Shown: positions 49,783-57,278 of the stretch, piece after piece
How the letters are laid out: each line of letters starts with the position of its first letter
Numbering within the stretch: the first letter of the stretch is position 1
Origin: an uncultured Clostridia bacterium
Lineage (GTDB): Bacteria; Bacillota; Clostridia; Christensenellales; UBA1242
Assembly (NCBI GenBank): GCA_934747765.1
Contig: CAKVGZ010000001.1
Coordinates: 310,001-374,000, forward strand
Direction of reading: 5' to 3'
DNA length: 64,000 bases
The notes under the pieces: model-generated
The model's database searches: none
The model's input: only the letters and a program-made list of their open reading frames with translations
Told to the model about the DNA's origin: nothing
Made by a program: the position numbers and the translations under genes

Positions 49783-50727
49783 TTATTCCTCCTTTAAAAA
49801 TGTTTCAATTTTTATTTTTCCTTCTAAAAAGTTGTTTGCAATTCCATAAAATTCTCCATCGCATAACAACTTAAATTTTGTTTTTTGAACAGGCAAAACA
49901 AAAACATCTTTCCCGTCCAAAATTTTCTTTCCGTCTTCTTTTGTAACTTCCATTTTTGGCAAATCTATAACATCAAAAGTATCTAAAATTTCATATTTGC
50001 CATTTTTGATTTCTTCTATGCTAAAACATTCATTCAGAAAGAAATTTCCACATCTTGTGCGTATTATGCTAAGCATAGTACCATAAGTTGATAGTCTGTT
50101 TGCAATATCTCGGCATAAACTTCTTATGTATGTTCCTGCAGAACATGATATTTCAAACTCAAATGTGTTGCTGCTTAAAACGTTTTCAAAATCAATTTGA
50201 CAACATTCATTTTCATCATGAAATTCTAAAAATCTGTTTCTTAAATCTTTCATTTTTTCTTCCGAAATTGAGCCAAGAAGTTTTAAATCGAATATTTCAA
50301 TTTCCCTTGGTTTAAGTTCAACGTCTTTCCCACTTCGAGCAATTTCATAGGCAGTTTTTCCATTAATTTTCAGTGCAGAATATTTTGGAGGAAGTTGCTG
50401 AAGTTTTCCAATAAATTCGCTTAAAACATCTTCGATAGCTTCTTTTTTTATTTCACTTTTTTTAAACTTCAAAACCTTTCCTTCTGAATCTAAAGTTTCA
50501 GTTTCAAATCCAAAAGCAAAAACTGCGCGATAAGTTTTTGTTTTGCTTAAATAAAAATCAAACAGTCTTGTTGCCTTTCCAAGAGTGACGGGCAAAACAC
50601 CTTCTCCCAAAACATCGAGAGTTCCCAAGTGCCCCGCTTTTTTTGCGCCAACAAATTTTTTGACCAAATTAACAGCCGAATTTGAACTTAAATTTGCTGG
50701 TTTGTTCAATAAAATAATTCCGTTCAT
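49783..50727 (-). CDS. truB: tRNA pseudouridine-55 synthase TruB
   Basis: A 314-residue pseudouridine synthase. The catalytic Asp38 sits in GHLGTLDVLGEGVLPV; KTYRAVFAFGFETETLDSEGKV and SAGTYIRSLCRDIA are conserved TruB motifs, and a PUA-like tail ends it. It makes pseudouridine 55 in the T loop of tRNAs. It follows nrnA closely, a pair found in many Bacillota. An AGCATAGTAC (near copy of the decamer) occurs within this gene. Confidence 0.96.
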   Translation of the reverse strand: MNGIILLNKPANLSSNSAVNLVKKFVGAKKAGHLGTLDVLGEGVLPVTLGKATRLFDFYLSKTKTYRAVFAFGFETETLDSEGKVLKFKKSEIKKEAIEDVLSEFIGKLQQLPPKYSALKINGKTAYEIARSGKDVELKPREIEIFDLKLLGSISEEKMKDLRNRFLEFHDENECCQIDFENVLSSNTFEFEISCSAGTYIRSLCRDIANRLSTYGTMLSIIRTRCGNFFLNECFSIEEIKNGKYEILDTFDVIDLPKMEVTKEDGKKILDGKDVFVLPVQKTKFKLLCDGEFYGIANNFLEGKIKIETFLKEE

Positions 50728-50733
50728 AATCCC

Positions 50734-51768
50734 CTAATTTTTATCCAATTTTGCGTCCTTCGAAACAATTTCACGAACACATTCTTGCAAAACTTTTTTG
50801 AATTCTTTCTTGAAGTTGCCCTTGATTTCACAACCCGAAGCATTAACGTGGCCTCCTCCGCCAAACATTGACGCAACTTTGCTAACATCATAATTGTCCG
50901 TGGAACGCAGTCCAATTCTATATGTTTTGTCACCTCTTTCTTTTATCGTTAATGTTATTTTGCTGTCGGAAACATTGCCAATTATATACATAAATGTTGA
51001 AACATCGCTGGATTTCACGCCAAGTTTTTTTATATCTTTAAGGCGCATATAGAAGTAGGAAACACCTTTGTGAAATTTCAAATTCTTTGCCATAAACGAA
51101 ATCAAATTCAATTGCTCTCTCGTTTTGTTTTTGAATAAACAAGTGTTGACCAAATTATGGTCGGCGCCAAGGTCTATAAGTTCACTTGCAAAAAGATGCG
51201 TTTTTGAAGTTATGTTTGAGTTGGAAAAACGATTTGTGTCGGAGCTTATTGCCGAAAAAATGCAAGTTGCTGTTGTCTGAGAAAAATTCATCCCCATTTC
51301 TTTCATCATTTCGAAAAGCACTTCGCCATTCGAGGAATATTCGCGCACATAATCAACAATTCCATAATTGGTGTTATTTTTGTGGTGGTCGATGTTTATG
51401 GTGCTATTGTGGTTTTTGTAAGCAGATGCAAATTTGCCAAGTCGCTCAAGATTTGATGTGTCCAACGAAATTAATAAGTCATATTTATCAAAATCTATTG
51501 TCGCCATAAAAAGATTTTCTTCTTTGATGAATGCATCCTTTCTTTCGTTTTCTTTGATGTTAATTTTTTCTATGTTTTTTAGAAACTTGAATCTGTCAGG
51601 AATTTCACTGTCAACAAACATATCAACGTCTTTGTAGTTCTCAGTCAAAAAACTGTAAAGGCCAAGCATTGAACCTATTCCGTCACAATCACAGTTCACG
51701 TGAGTGAAAAGTGCAATTTTGTTTGCTTTGTCTATTTTTGTTTTAATTTCTTCAACTATTCGTTCCAT
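50734..51768 (-). CDS. nrnA: DHH phosphoesterase, NrnA-like oligoribonuclease/pAp phosphatase
   Basis: A 344-residue DHH/DHHA1 protein. Metal motifs are H23-x3-D27-x-D29 (THVNCDCDGIGSM), the central D of ISLDTSN and DHH in INIDHHKNN; DHHA1 ends with GGGGHVNASGCEI. It degrades short RNAs and pAp. Only 6 bp separate it from truB, as in B. subtilis relatives. Confidence 0.9.
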   Translation of the reverse strand: MERIVEEIKTKIDKANKIALFTHVNCDCDGIGSMLGLYSFLTENYKDVDMFVDSEIPDRFKFLKNIEKINIKENERKDAFIKEENLFMATIDFDKYDLLISLDTSNLERLGKFASAYKNHNSTINIDHHKNNTNYGIVDYVREYSSNGEVLFEMMKEMGMNFSQTTATCIFSAISSDTNRFSNSNITSKTHLFASELIDLGADHNLVNTCLFKNKTREQLNLISFMAKNLKFHKGVSYFYMRLKDIKKLGVKSSDVSTFMYIIGNVSDSKITLTIKERGDKTYRIGLRSTDNYDVSKVASMFGGGGHVNASGCEIKGNFKKEFKKVLQECVREIVSKDAKLDKN

Positions 51769-51863
51769 TTGCCCTCTCTTTGAGATATTTTAAAACAAAA
51801 TTTAAATATTTCAAATTGTTTTCACATGAAATAAAAAAAATATAAAAATTTTGAAAAAAACAG

Positions 51864-51892
51864 TTGACAAAGACCCAAATTTATATTATTAT
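51864..51892 (+). promoter_or_regulatory. Promoter of the tRNA cluster
   Basis: TTGACA (51864-51869), 17 bp spacer, TATTAT (51887-51892); a TATAAT overlaps at 51890. The first tRNA starts at 51912. Confidence 0.65.
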
Positions 51893-51911
51893 AATCACGT
51901 TTCTTATGCGT

Positions 51912-51988
51912 CGCGGGATAGAGCAGCTAGGAAGCTCGTCGGGCTCATAACCCGAAGGTCGAAGGTTCAAATCCTTCTCCCGCAACCA
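51912..51988 (+). tRNA. tRNA-fMet (CAT), initiator
   Basis: CGCGGGA pairs with TCCCGCA leaving the C1-A72 mismatch that marks the initiator. Anticodon loop GCTCATAAC gives CAT; three G-C pairs (GGG/CCC) in the anticodon stem. 77 nt with encoded CCA. Confidence 0.95.
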
Positions 51989-52042
51989 GTTTTCTTTAGA
52001 CAAAAGATAATTTATTCTAAAGGACAAAGCCATTCCATTTAT

Positions 52043-52119
52043 GGCGACGTAGCTCAGTTGGCTAGAGCGTGCGGTTCATACCCGCAAGGTCGAAGGTTCG
52101 AATCTTTCCGTCGCTACCA
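52043..52119 (+). tRNA. tRNA-Met (CAT), elongator
   Basis: GGCGACG / CGTCGCT acceptor, D arm AGCTCAGTTGGCTAGAGC, anticodon arm TGCGG-TTCATAC-CCGCA with CAT, T loop GTTCGAAT, CCA encoded. Ile2 (lysidine) cannot be wholly excluded but the body resembles elongator Met. Confidence 0.9.
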
Positions 52120-52127
52120 GCATAGAT

Positions 52128-52202
52128 GGTCCCGTGGTCAAGTGGTTAAGACACCGCCCTTTCACGGCGGTATCATGGGTTCGAATCCCGTCGGGATCAC
52201 CA
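52128..52202 (+). tRNA. tRNA-Glu (TTC)
   Basis: GGTCCCG / CGGGATC acceptor, anticodon arm CCGCC-CTTTCAC-GGCGG with TTC, T loop GTTCGAAT, CCA encoded. Last of three tRNAs in one unit. Confidence 0.94.
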
Positions 52203-52204
52203 AG

Positions 52205-52234
52205 AGAAAAAAAGCCTTGCAAAAGGCTTTTTTT
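52205..52234 (+). terminator. Terminator of the tRNA cluster
   Basis: AAAAAGCCTT-GCAA-AAGGCTTTTT perfect stem with T run. Confidence 0.88.
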
Positions 52235-52320
52235 ATTGAATAAAGTCATAATTCTTTTTTTATGCCATGAAAAGTTGTTGACATGAATTTCATAATTTAG
52301 TTCTTGTTATGGTTCTAACT

Positions 52321-52896
52321 TCATTTTTCTACAATAGTCGAAACACTTTCATTTGCTCGTTTATTTTCTTCGAATAACTTTGTAATTGCTTTGATATATT
52401 CTAATCTTTTTTTATTTTTTGCTGGATTATGAGCGAGTGCATCACATTTTTGAACCTCAAAAACAACTTTTGATAAATCAGGGTTTGCAATTATGTCTGC
52501 TTCTGTTAAAGGTGTATCGTGTAGTTTTATAATCTCACAAATATAATTTACATAATCATCTTCATAGCCTAATCTTTTTAAAATACATTTACTGATTTTT
52601 GCTGACATTTCTGGGTGTCCTTTAAAATGCCTTATTTCACCATCTTGATACGAATGTGGCTTCCCCACATCGTGTAAAAGTAATGCTAATCTTATATTAA
52701 AATTCTTGGGCGAAAGACTCATAGCATACAAAGTATGCTCCCATACGTCTAAATGATGATGAGGATGTTTGTGCTCAAAGCCAAACATATCACAAATTTC
52801 AGGCATAATTGTCACCAATTGTTGAATATTTTCTCTTATCACACTTACAACATCGTCACTTGTTAAAACTTCTTTTAAAAACTTTTGATTTTCCAT
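52321..52896 (-). CDS. HD-domain phosphohydrolase
   Basis: A 191-residue HD protein. The metal motif is HHHLDVWEHTLYA...LLHDVGKPHSYQ, followed by HFKGHPEMSAKIS and a further H (IIKLHD), close to the HD domain that ends bacterial CCA-adding enzymes. The nucleotidyltransferase head is absent, so it is a stand-alone domain. It acts on a nucleotide or RNA 2'/3' phosphate in relatives; substrate unknown here. RBS AGAAGGTAAT. It follows the tRNA cluster on the opposite strand. Confidence 0.82.
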   Translation of the reverse strand: MENQKFLKEVLTSDDVVSVIRENIQQLVTIMPEICDMFGFEHKHPHHHLDVWEHTLYAMSLSPKNFNIRLALLLHDVGKPHSYQDGEIRHFKGHPEMSAKISKCILKRLGYEDDYVNYICEIIKLHDTPLTEADIIANPDLSKVVFEVQKCDALAHNPAKNKKRLEYIKAITKLFEENKRANESVSTIVEK

Positions 52897-52943
52897 ATTA
52901 CCTTCTGTTAAATAACAGCCCTAATTAGATTTAACTTTATTTT

Positions 52944-53744
52944 TTATAACGACATTCCCTCAGACATTGCTTTAGTAAGAGTGTGTTCCGCTTTCCCTTT
53001 ATGAAATTTGCCATTTTCGTCACTATAATATTTCTTATTTTGTTTTGCCCGACCATAAGCCTCAAGTTCTTGCACGTTTTCGATATTAAAACCTTTCAAG
53101 GCAGTTTTTATAATTTCTTCTGGCTTGACGTGTGTTCCTTCGTTTAAGATTATTGCGTCTGGGCTCTGAAGTTTTTTAACTTTTGTGTCATCGCTAATAG
53201 TTGTGTCACTCATAACATTGTTATAAAATTCTTCAGAATATTTGTGCAGATGAAACTGCCCTTTCTCTGCCTTGGTGCTATTAAGTCTATTTTGGTGTTC
53301 ATTTGTTTTGTGCCAGCAATATCTTGCAACCATGCATGCATTATACATCACACCATTTGGAACATAATAAAGCGAAACGGAAACCAAATTGGTTCCTCTT
53401 ATCACTTTGACCATGCACATTTCAACGATTTCTTTTCCGTCAACTTTGTTTTTCATTGCAAAAAGTGCAAAATTTCCGTTTTCCATAAAATTATGGTTTG
53501 CCAAGCTCAACCCCACTCCATCTGCAACTGTTTGCGAAAGATTTTCAACACTTTCTGTTCCTTGAACAAGGCCTTTAATCATATATTTTTTAGATTTAAT
53601 AACACGTTCAACAGTTGCGTTGTCAAGTTTGATTTTTCTTGAACAAAAAAGTTTTCTATTCAATCCTTCAAATTTTAGTGTTGCTCTGAAGTTGTAGTCA
53701 CTTTTCAGCATTCCTTTTCCATTGCAAAAATTGTATTCACTCAT
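52944..53744 (-). CDS. Hypothetical protein, unknown
   Basis: A 266-residue soluble protein beginning MSEYNFCNGKGMLKSDYNF, with AAGGGGGAAATT before the ATG. No motif recognised. It is rich in Lys, Asn and Ser, and holds several short hydrophobic strands (for example NLVSVSLYYVP, then VMYNACMVARYCWHK) and a C-terminal Lys-rich end. Together with the HD gene it fills a 1.5 kb stretch beside the tRNA cluster that could be an accessory insertion, though no attachment site is visible. Confidence 0.5.
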   Translation of the reverse strand: MSEYNFCNGKGMLKSDYNFRATLKFEGLNRKLFCSRKIKLDNATVERVIKSKKYMIKGLVQGTESVENLSQTVADGVGLSLANHNFMENGNFALFAMKNKVDGKEIVEMCMVKVIRGTNLVSVSLYYVPNGVMYNACMVARYCWHKTNEHQNRLNSTKAEKGQFHLHKYSEEFYNNVMSDTTISDDTKVKKLQSPDAIILNEGTHVKPEEIIKTALKGFNIENVQELEAYGRAKQNKKYYSDENGKFHKGKAEHTLTKAMSEGMSL

Positions 53745-53829
53745 AATTTCCCCCTTATTGCATTTAAATCATGTTGATTATATCACAACAGAAAAGTTTT
53801 GCAATATATTTTTAAAATGACTGAAAATT

Positions 53830-53838
53830 TGTTATAAT
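53830..53838 (+). promoter_or_regulatory. Extended -10 of the hypothetical gene at 53845, leaderless
   Basis: TGTTATAAT (hexamer 53833-53838) ends 6 nt before the ATG. No Shine-Dalgarno (AATCTC). Confidence 0.55.
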
Positions 53839-53844
53839 AATCTC

Positions 53845-54399
53845 ATGATAAAAATCAAAAACAAAGAGCACAGCATAAATTTAATTAAACAAATGGGGCT
53901 TAACAGCATGCCCCAAGAAGTTATCGACAAAACAAATGTTGAAAAGCTTAAACAATTTTTGAAGAACAACCCAGCAGACGAATATATAATTCGTGACATA
54001 TTTTCGCCAATGGGGAAATATAAACTTGTTAAGAATTTTGACGAAATCACAAACTATCTTTCAACAATAGATGCACCAAAATATTCCATTTCAGTTTCGT
54101 TTAATGGGCTTGACAGAGTTTTGCTTGGTGACATATATGTCAAAGACAATTTTGTCACACTAAGTGCAAGCACAAGCAAAGATGCAAATCACAGAAACAT
54201 ATACGACAGACCTGAAATTTCGCTCAGCACAGAACTCTTTGATGACAAACTTTGGGACGTTCCCGGATTTGAAAAGTTGATTGATTACATCAACACACAC
54301 AACCTATATGGAATTGTGGTTGAATTTGCAATTTTCAGAAACAAAGTTGGAACAATGCACGACAACGTTGTGATTATTGAACTGAGGAGCGATTATTAA
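53845..54399 (+). CDS. Conserved hypothetical protein
   Basis: A 184-residue soluble protein that I cannot assign. The opening (INLIKQMGLNSMPQEVIDK, then FLKNNPADEYIIRDIFSPMGKYKLVKNFDEI) reminds one of the small entry half of ATP-grasp domains, but no ATP-binding residues are evident. The C-terminal half is strand-rich (SVSFNGLDRVLLGDIYVKDNFVTL). It stands directly before sigG, 69 bp upstream, and a readthrough transcript would run into the sigG leader hairpin. Confidence 0.55.
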   Translation: MIKIKNKEHSINLIKQMGLNSMPQEVIDKTNVEKLKQFLKNNPADEYIIRDIFSPMGKYKLVKNFDEITNYLSTIDAPKYSISVSFNGLDRVLLGDIYVKDNFVTLSASTSKDANHRNIYDRPEISLSTELFDDKLWDVPGFEKLIDYINTHNLYGIVVEFAIFRNKVGTMHDNVVIIELRSDY

Positions 54400-54406
54400 T
54401 TTTTTG

Positions 54407-54434
54407 GAATAAAAAGATTTTAATAGGAAAAAAT
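54407..54434 (+). promoter_or_regulatory. Possible SigF/SigG-type promoter of sigG
   Basis: GAATA (54407-54411), 14 bp, then GGAAAAAAT (54426-54434) resembles the SigF/SigG consensus (GHATR and GGnnAnAnT). Start would be near 54440, inside the hairpin, so the message would lack its left arm. Spacing and match are imperfect. Confidence 0.35.
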
Positions 54435-54466
54435 ACCTTGAAGATTAGTCTTGAGAGGTATTTTTT
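54428..54466 (+). promoter_or_regulatory. Hairpin covering the sigG ribosome binding site
   Basis: AAAAAATACCT (54428-54438) pairs perfectly with AGGTATTTTTT (54456-54466), with an inner AAGA/TCTT pair. The GAGAGG ribosome binding site lies in the right arm and the ATG is 54468. In B. subtilis a leader hairpin likewise prevents translation of the sigG readthrough transcript. Confidence 0.7.
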
Positions 54467-54467
54467 T

Positions 54468-55241
54468 ATGGCAAATGTCGTAGCAGTTACGGGAGTTAAC
54501 ACTTCCCAACTTCCGAAACTTGACAACGCAAAAATGATGGAATTATTAAAAAGAGTTAAAAACGGCGACGAACTGGCACGCGACGAATTTATCATTGCAA
54601 ACCTTAGACTTGTTTTGAGCGTTGTGCAACGTTTTGGCGGGAAAAAAGGCAAAGCAGACGACATGTTTCAGGTGGGATGCGTGGGTCTAATAAAAGCAAT
54701 GGACAATTTTAACATGGATTTAAATGTTAAATTTTCCACCTATGCTGTTCCGATGATAATTGGTGAAATTCGAAGATATCTTCGTGACAACACACCTGTT
54801 AGAGTTACTCGAAGTTTGAGAGATATTGCATATCGTGCACTTCAATCACGCGAAAAACTGACTGCTTCACAAAACGCGGACCCAACCATTGACGAAATTG
54901 CCGAGGACATGAACGAAGAAGTTAAAACAGTTGCCATTGCTCTTGATGCAATTGCAGACACAGTTTCACTTTCCGACCCAGTTTATTCAAACAAAGGCGA
55001 AAGTGTTAGAATAATGGACCAAATTGCCGACACAAAAAACGACGTTGATTCTCTAATAGAACAATTTGCACTTCGTGACGCATTAACAAATCTTTCAGAC
55101 AGAGAAAAAGAAATCATAATGCTTCGATACTACATTGGAAAAACACAAATGGAAGTGAGCGAAGAAATTGGAATTTCACAAGCACAAGTGAGCAGGCTTG
55201 AAAAAAATGCTCTTGAAAACATTCGAAAAAGAATAAATTAA
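54468..55241 (+). CDS. sigG: RNA polymerase sporulation sigma factor SigG (forespore)
   Basis: A 257-residue sigma-70 protein. Starting MANVVAVTGVNTSQLPKLDN, it keeps the SigG N-terminal motif (in relatives CGVDTSKLPVL). Regions 2 (NLRLVLSVVQRF, DDMFQVGCVGLIKAMDNF, FSTYAVPMIIGEIRRYLRDN), 3 (VRVTRSLRDIAYRAL) and 4 (TQMEVSEEIGISQAQVSRLEKNAL) are complete. It controls the late forespore programme. SigF is close but the GVNTSQLP motif, which binds the anti-sigma factor Gin, marks SigG. The usual spoIIGA-sigE genes do not precede it here. Confidence 0.94.
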   Translation: MANVVAVTGVNTSQLPKLDNAKMMELLKRVKNGDELARDEFIIANLRLVLSVVQRFGGKKGKADDMFQVGCVGLIKAMDNFNMDLNVKFSTYAVPMIIGEIRRYLRDNTPVRVTRSLRDIAYRALQSREKLTASQNADPTIDEIAEDMNEEVKTVAIALDAIADTVSLSDPVYSNKGESVRIMDQIADTKNDVDSLIEQFALRDALTNLSDREKEIIMLRYYIGKTQMEVSEEIGISQAQVSRLEKNALENIRKRIN

Positions 55242-55267
55242 AAAAACGGACAATGTCCGTTTTTTTG
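55242..55267 (+). terminator. Terminator of sigG
   Basis: ACGGACA-A-TGTCCGT followed by seven T, immediately after the stop codon. Confidence 0.88.
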
Positions 55268-55271
55268 TGGC

Positions 55272-55358
55272 GGGGAGGCATTGCTTTGATTTCATCAAAG
55301 CGTGCTTGCTGTGCAAGCACCGAAAATTTTACTCCGTAAAATTTTCATGCCTCCCCCC
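55272..55358. repeat. Cloverleaf-type structured intergenic repeat, copy B
   Basis: Outer stem GGGGAGGCAT (55272-55281) / ATGCCTCCCC (55347-55356) closes three perfect hairpins separated by at most one base: GCTTTGAT-TTC-ATCAAAGC (55283-55301), GTGCTTGC-TGT-GCAAGCAC (55302-55320) and GAAAATTTTAC-TCC-GTAAAATTTTC (55322-55346). CCTA follows the right arm, as in copy A. The hairpin sequences differ from copy A while pairing is retained. It lies between the sigG terminator and the lysS stop codon, which uses the last bases of the CCTA tail. Confidence 0.85.
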
Positions 55359-56842
55359 TACTTCATTAAAGGGAATAAAACCACGTCACGAACAGAAGGT
55401 TGATTGAACATAACAACCATCAGTCTGTCCAGACCAAATCCAAGCCCGCTGATTGGAGGCATTCCGTGTTCCATGGCCAACAAGAAATCTTCGTCTAAGT
55501 CCATAGCCTCGTCATCACCTGCTTTTTTTGCTTTCATTTGTTCTTCGAAAGTTTCGCGTTGAACAATTGGGTCAACAAGTTCGGAATATGCTTTGCAAAG
55601 TTCGCTTCCGATTGCCAAAACTTGGAACATGTCAATTATTCTGTTATCTTTGTCGTTTCTTCTTGCAAGAGGAACAAGACAAGCAGGATAGTTGTATAAA
55701 ACAGTTGGCTGAATCAAATTGATTCTGATTTTTCTTTTGTAAATGTAATCTATAACTCCACCGCAAGTTTTGATTCCGTCAAAATCTTCTGCCTTGAAAA
55801 GACCAGTTTTTTCAATTGCCATAACAAGTTCGTTTCGGTCTTCATATTCGAGGAAATCAAATCCTAAAATTTCACGCATTTTTGCAGTGTAGTCAATTCT
55901 TTCCCACTCTTTTCCAAAATCAAGTGTGTGACCTTCATATTCAAGAGTTGTTGTTCCAAGAATTTCTGTTAGCAAACTTCTGATGAATTTTTGGAAAAAA
56001 TTAACATTGTCTTCAAAATTCCAGTATGACGCATACCATTCGCACATAGTGAATTCTTGCAAATGTTGAGTGTCCATGCCTTCGTTTCTGAAAACTTTTC
56101 CAAGTTCAAAAACTTTGTCAAACCCAGAAGCGATGACCTGCTTCAGATATGTTTCTGGCGCAATTCTAAGATTGCACATTTTGTTGAGTGCATTGTGTTT
56201 TGTGAAGAAAGGTTTTGCACTCGCACCGCAAACAGCACTTTGAAGAATTGGAGTTTCAACTTCCATGAACCCATTTTCTGTCAAAAATTTTCTGATAAAA
56301 GTCATTGTTTTAGAACGACCAATCATAACCTTTTTGCTTTCATCATTTGAAATAAGATCCAAATATCTTTGACGATATTTTTGTTCTTGGTCTGTTAATC
56401 CGTGGAATTTTTCTGGGAGAGGTCGCATTGCTTTTGACAAAAGTTCAACTTTCAATGCTCTAACTGTGATTTCGCCTGTTTGGGTTGTGTAAATTTCACC
56501 TGTGACTCCAACAAAATCTCCAACGTCAACAAGTTTTTTGTAGAAATCATAACTTTCTTCGTCAAGTTCATTTCGACCAACGCTAACTTGAATTGCACCT
56601 TCGACGTCTTGAATCTTCATGAATCCAAATTTGCCCATGATTCTTCTGAAAATAATTCGCCCGGCAAGTTTGACTTTTGTTCCCTCCGCAAGAGTTCTTG
56701 CTTCTTTAATTGAATTTGTTTTTTCAAATCTGTCAACATAAGGAATTATTCCATTGTCCTTTAAAAATTCGATTTTTGCTTTTCTGATGTCAACTTCTGC
56801 TGAAAGTTTCGACAATTTTTCATTCAATTGTGTTAAATCCAT
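55358..56842 (-). CDS. lysS: Lysyl-tRNA synthetase, class II
   Basis: A 494-residue class II enzyme. The N-terminal OB fold (about 55-165) is followed by motif 1, motif 2 (KVFRNEGMDTQHLQEFTMCEW) and motif 3 (PISGLGFGLDRLMVVMFNQPSVRDVVLFP). It charges tRNA-Lys. RBS AGGAGCG. No T-box in the short leader. Its stop codon touches cloverleaf copy B, so the right arm of that element is the start of its 3' UTR. Confidence 0.97.
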   Translation of the reverse strand: MDLTQLNEKLSKLSAEVDIRKAKIEFLKDNGIIPYVDRFEKTNSIKEARTLAEGTKVKLAGRIIFRRIMGKFGFMKIQDVEGAIQVSVGRNELDEESYDFYKKLVDVGDFVGVTGEIYTTQTGEITVRALKVELLSKAMRPLPEKFHGLTDQEQKYRQRYLDLISNDESKKVMIGRSKTMTFIRKFLTENGFMEVETPILQSAVCGASAKPFFTKHNALNKMCNLRIAPETYLKQVIASGFDKVFELGKVFRNEGMDTQHLQEFTMCEWYASYWNFEDNVNFFQKFIRSLLTEILGTTTLEYEGHTLDFGKEWERIDYTAKMREILGFDFLEYEDRNELVMAIEKTGLFKAEDFDGIKTCGGVIDYIYKRKIRINLIQPTVLYNYPACLVPLARRNDKDNRIIDMFQVLAIGSELCKAYSELVDPIVQRETFEEQMKAKKAGDDEAMDLDEDFLLAMEHGMPPISGLGFGLDRLMVVMFNQPSVRDVVLFPLMK

Positions 56843-56990
56843 TTTTCGCTCCTAATAATGTTAGGATTATATCAATATCTGCTTTTTAAGTCAATTCTTT
56901 TGGTTGGAAATAAAAATAATTTTTTATGAATTTTATTTTGTCATAATCATAAAATATGTTAAAATAATAAAAACTACTTAGGAGAGAAAA

Positions 56991-57251
56991 ATGCAACAAT
57001 ATGTTTTTCCAGCGGTTTTCATAAAAAATGAAGATGAAACCTACACTTCATATATCCCAGACTTAAATTTAACATCAGACGGCGAAACAATTGAAGAAGC
57101 GTTTTTGTTTATCCAAGATTTTCTTGCAGTTTACTGCTCATACGCAAAAAAAGTTGGAGAAGAAGAAACTCTTGTTCCAACAAAGTTTGAAAAAATTGTG
57201 GAAGCAAACAAACGAAATGTTGTTATGTTGGTTGATGCTTATGTAAAATAA
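56991..57251 (+). CDS. Orphan HicB-like protein
   Basis: An 86-residue protein whose opening (MQQYVFPAVFIKNEDETYTSYIPDLNLTSDGETIEEAFLFIQDFLAVY) follows the partial RNase H fold of HicB antitoxins (family form YPAVF-x-KEEDGGYSVEFPDLPGC-x-T-x-GDTLEEA). The C-terminal DNA-binding part is short or absent, and no HicA toxin gene stands beside it. Stand-alone HicB-like proteins are common and usually of unknown role. AGGAGAG precedes the ATG. Confidence 0.75.
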   Translation: MQQYVFPAVFIKNEDETYTSYIPDLNLTSDGETIEEAFLFIQDFLAVYCSYAKKVGEEETLVPTKFEKIVEANKRNVVMLVDAYVK

Positions 57252-57278
57252 ATCACGGAATTGCCCGTGATTTTTTAT
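57251..57278. terminator. Bidirectional terminator between hicB-like gene and yifB
   Basis: AATCACGG-AATTGC-CCGTGATT followed by TTTTT. Confidence 0.82.

Noticed and set aside
52321..53744. Toxin-antitoxin or defence island
   Set aside because: Neither gene shows a toxin or defence motif and no integrase is near.
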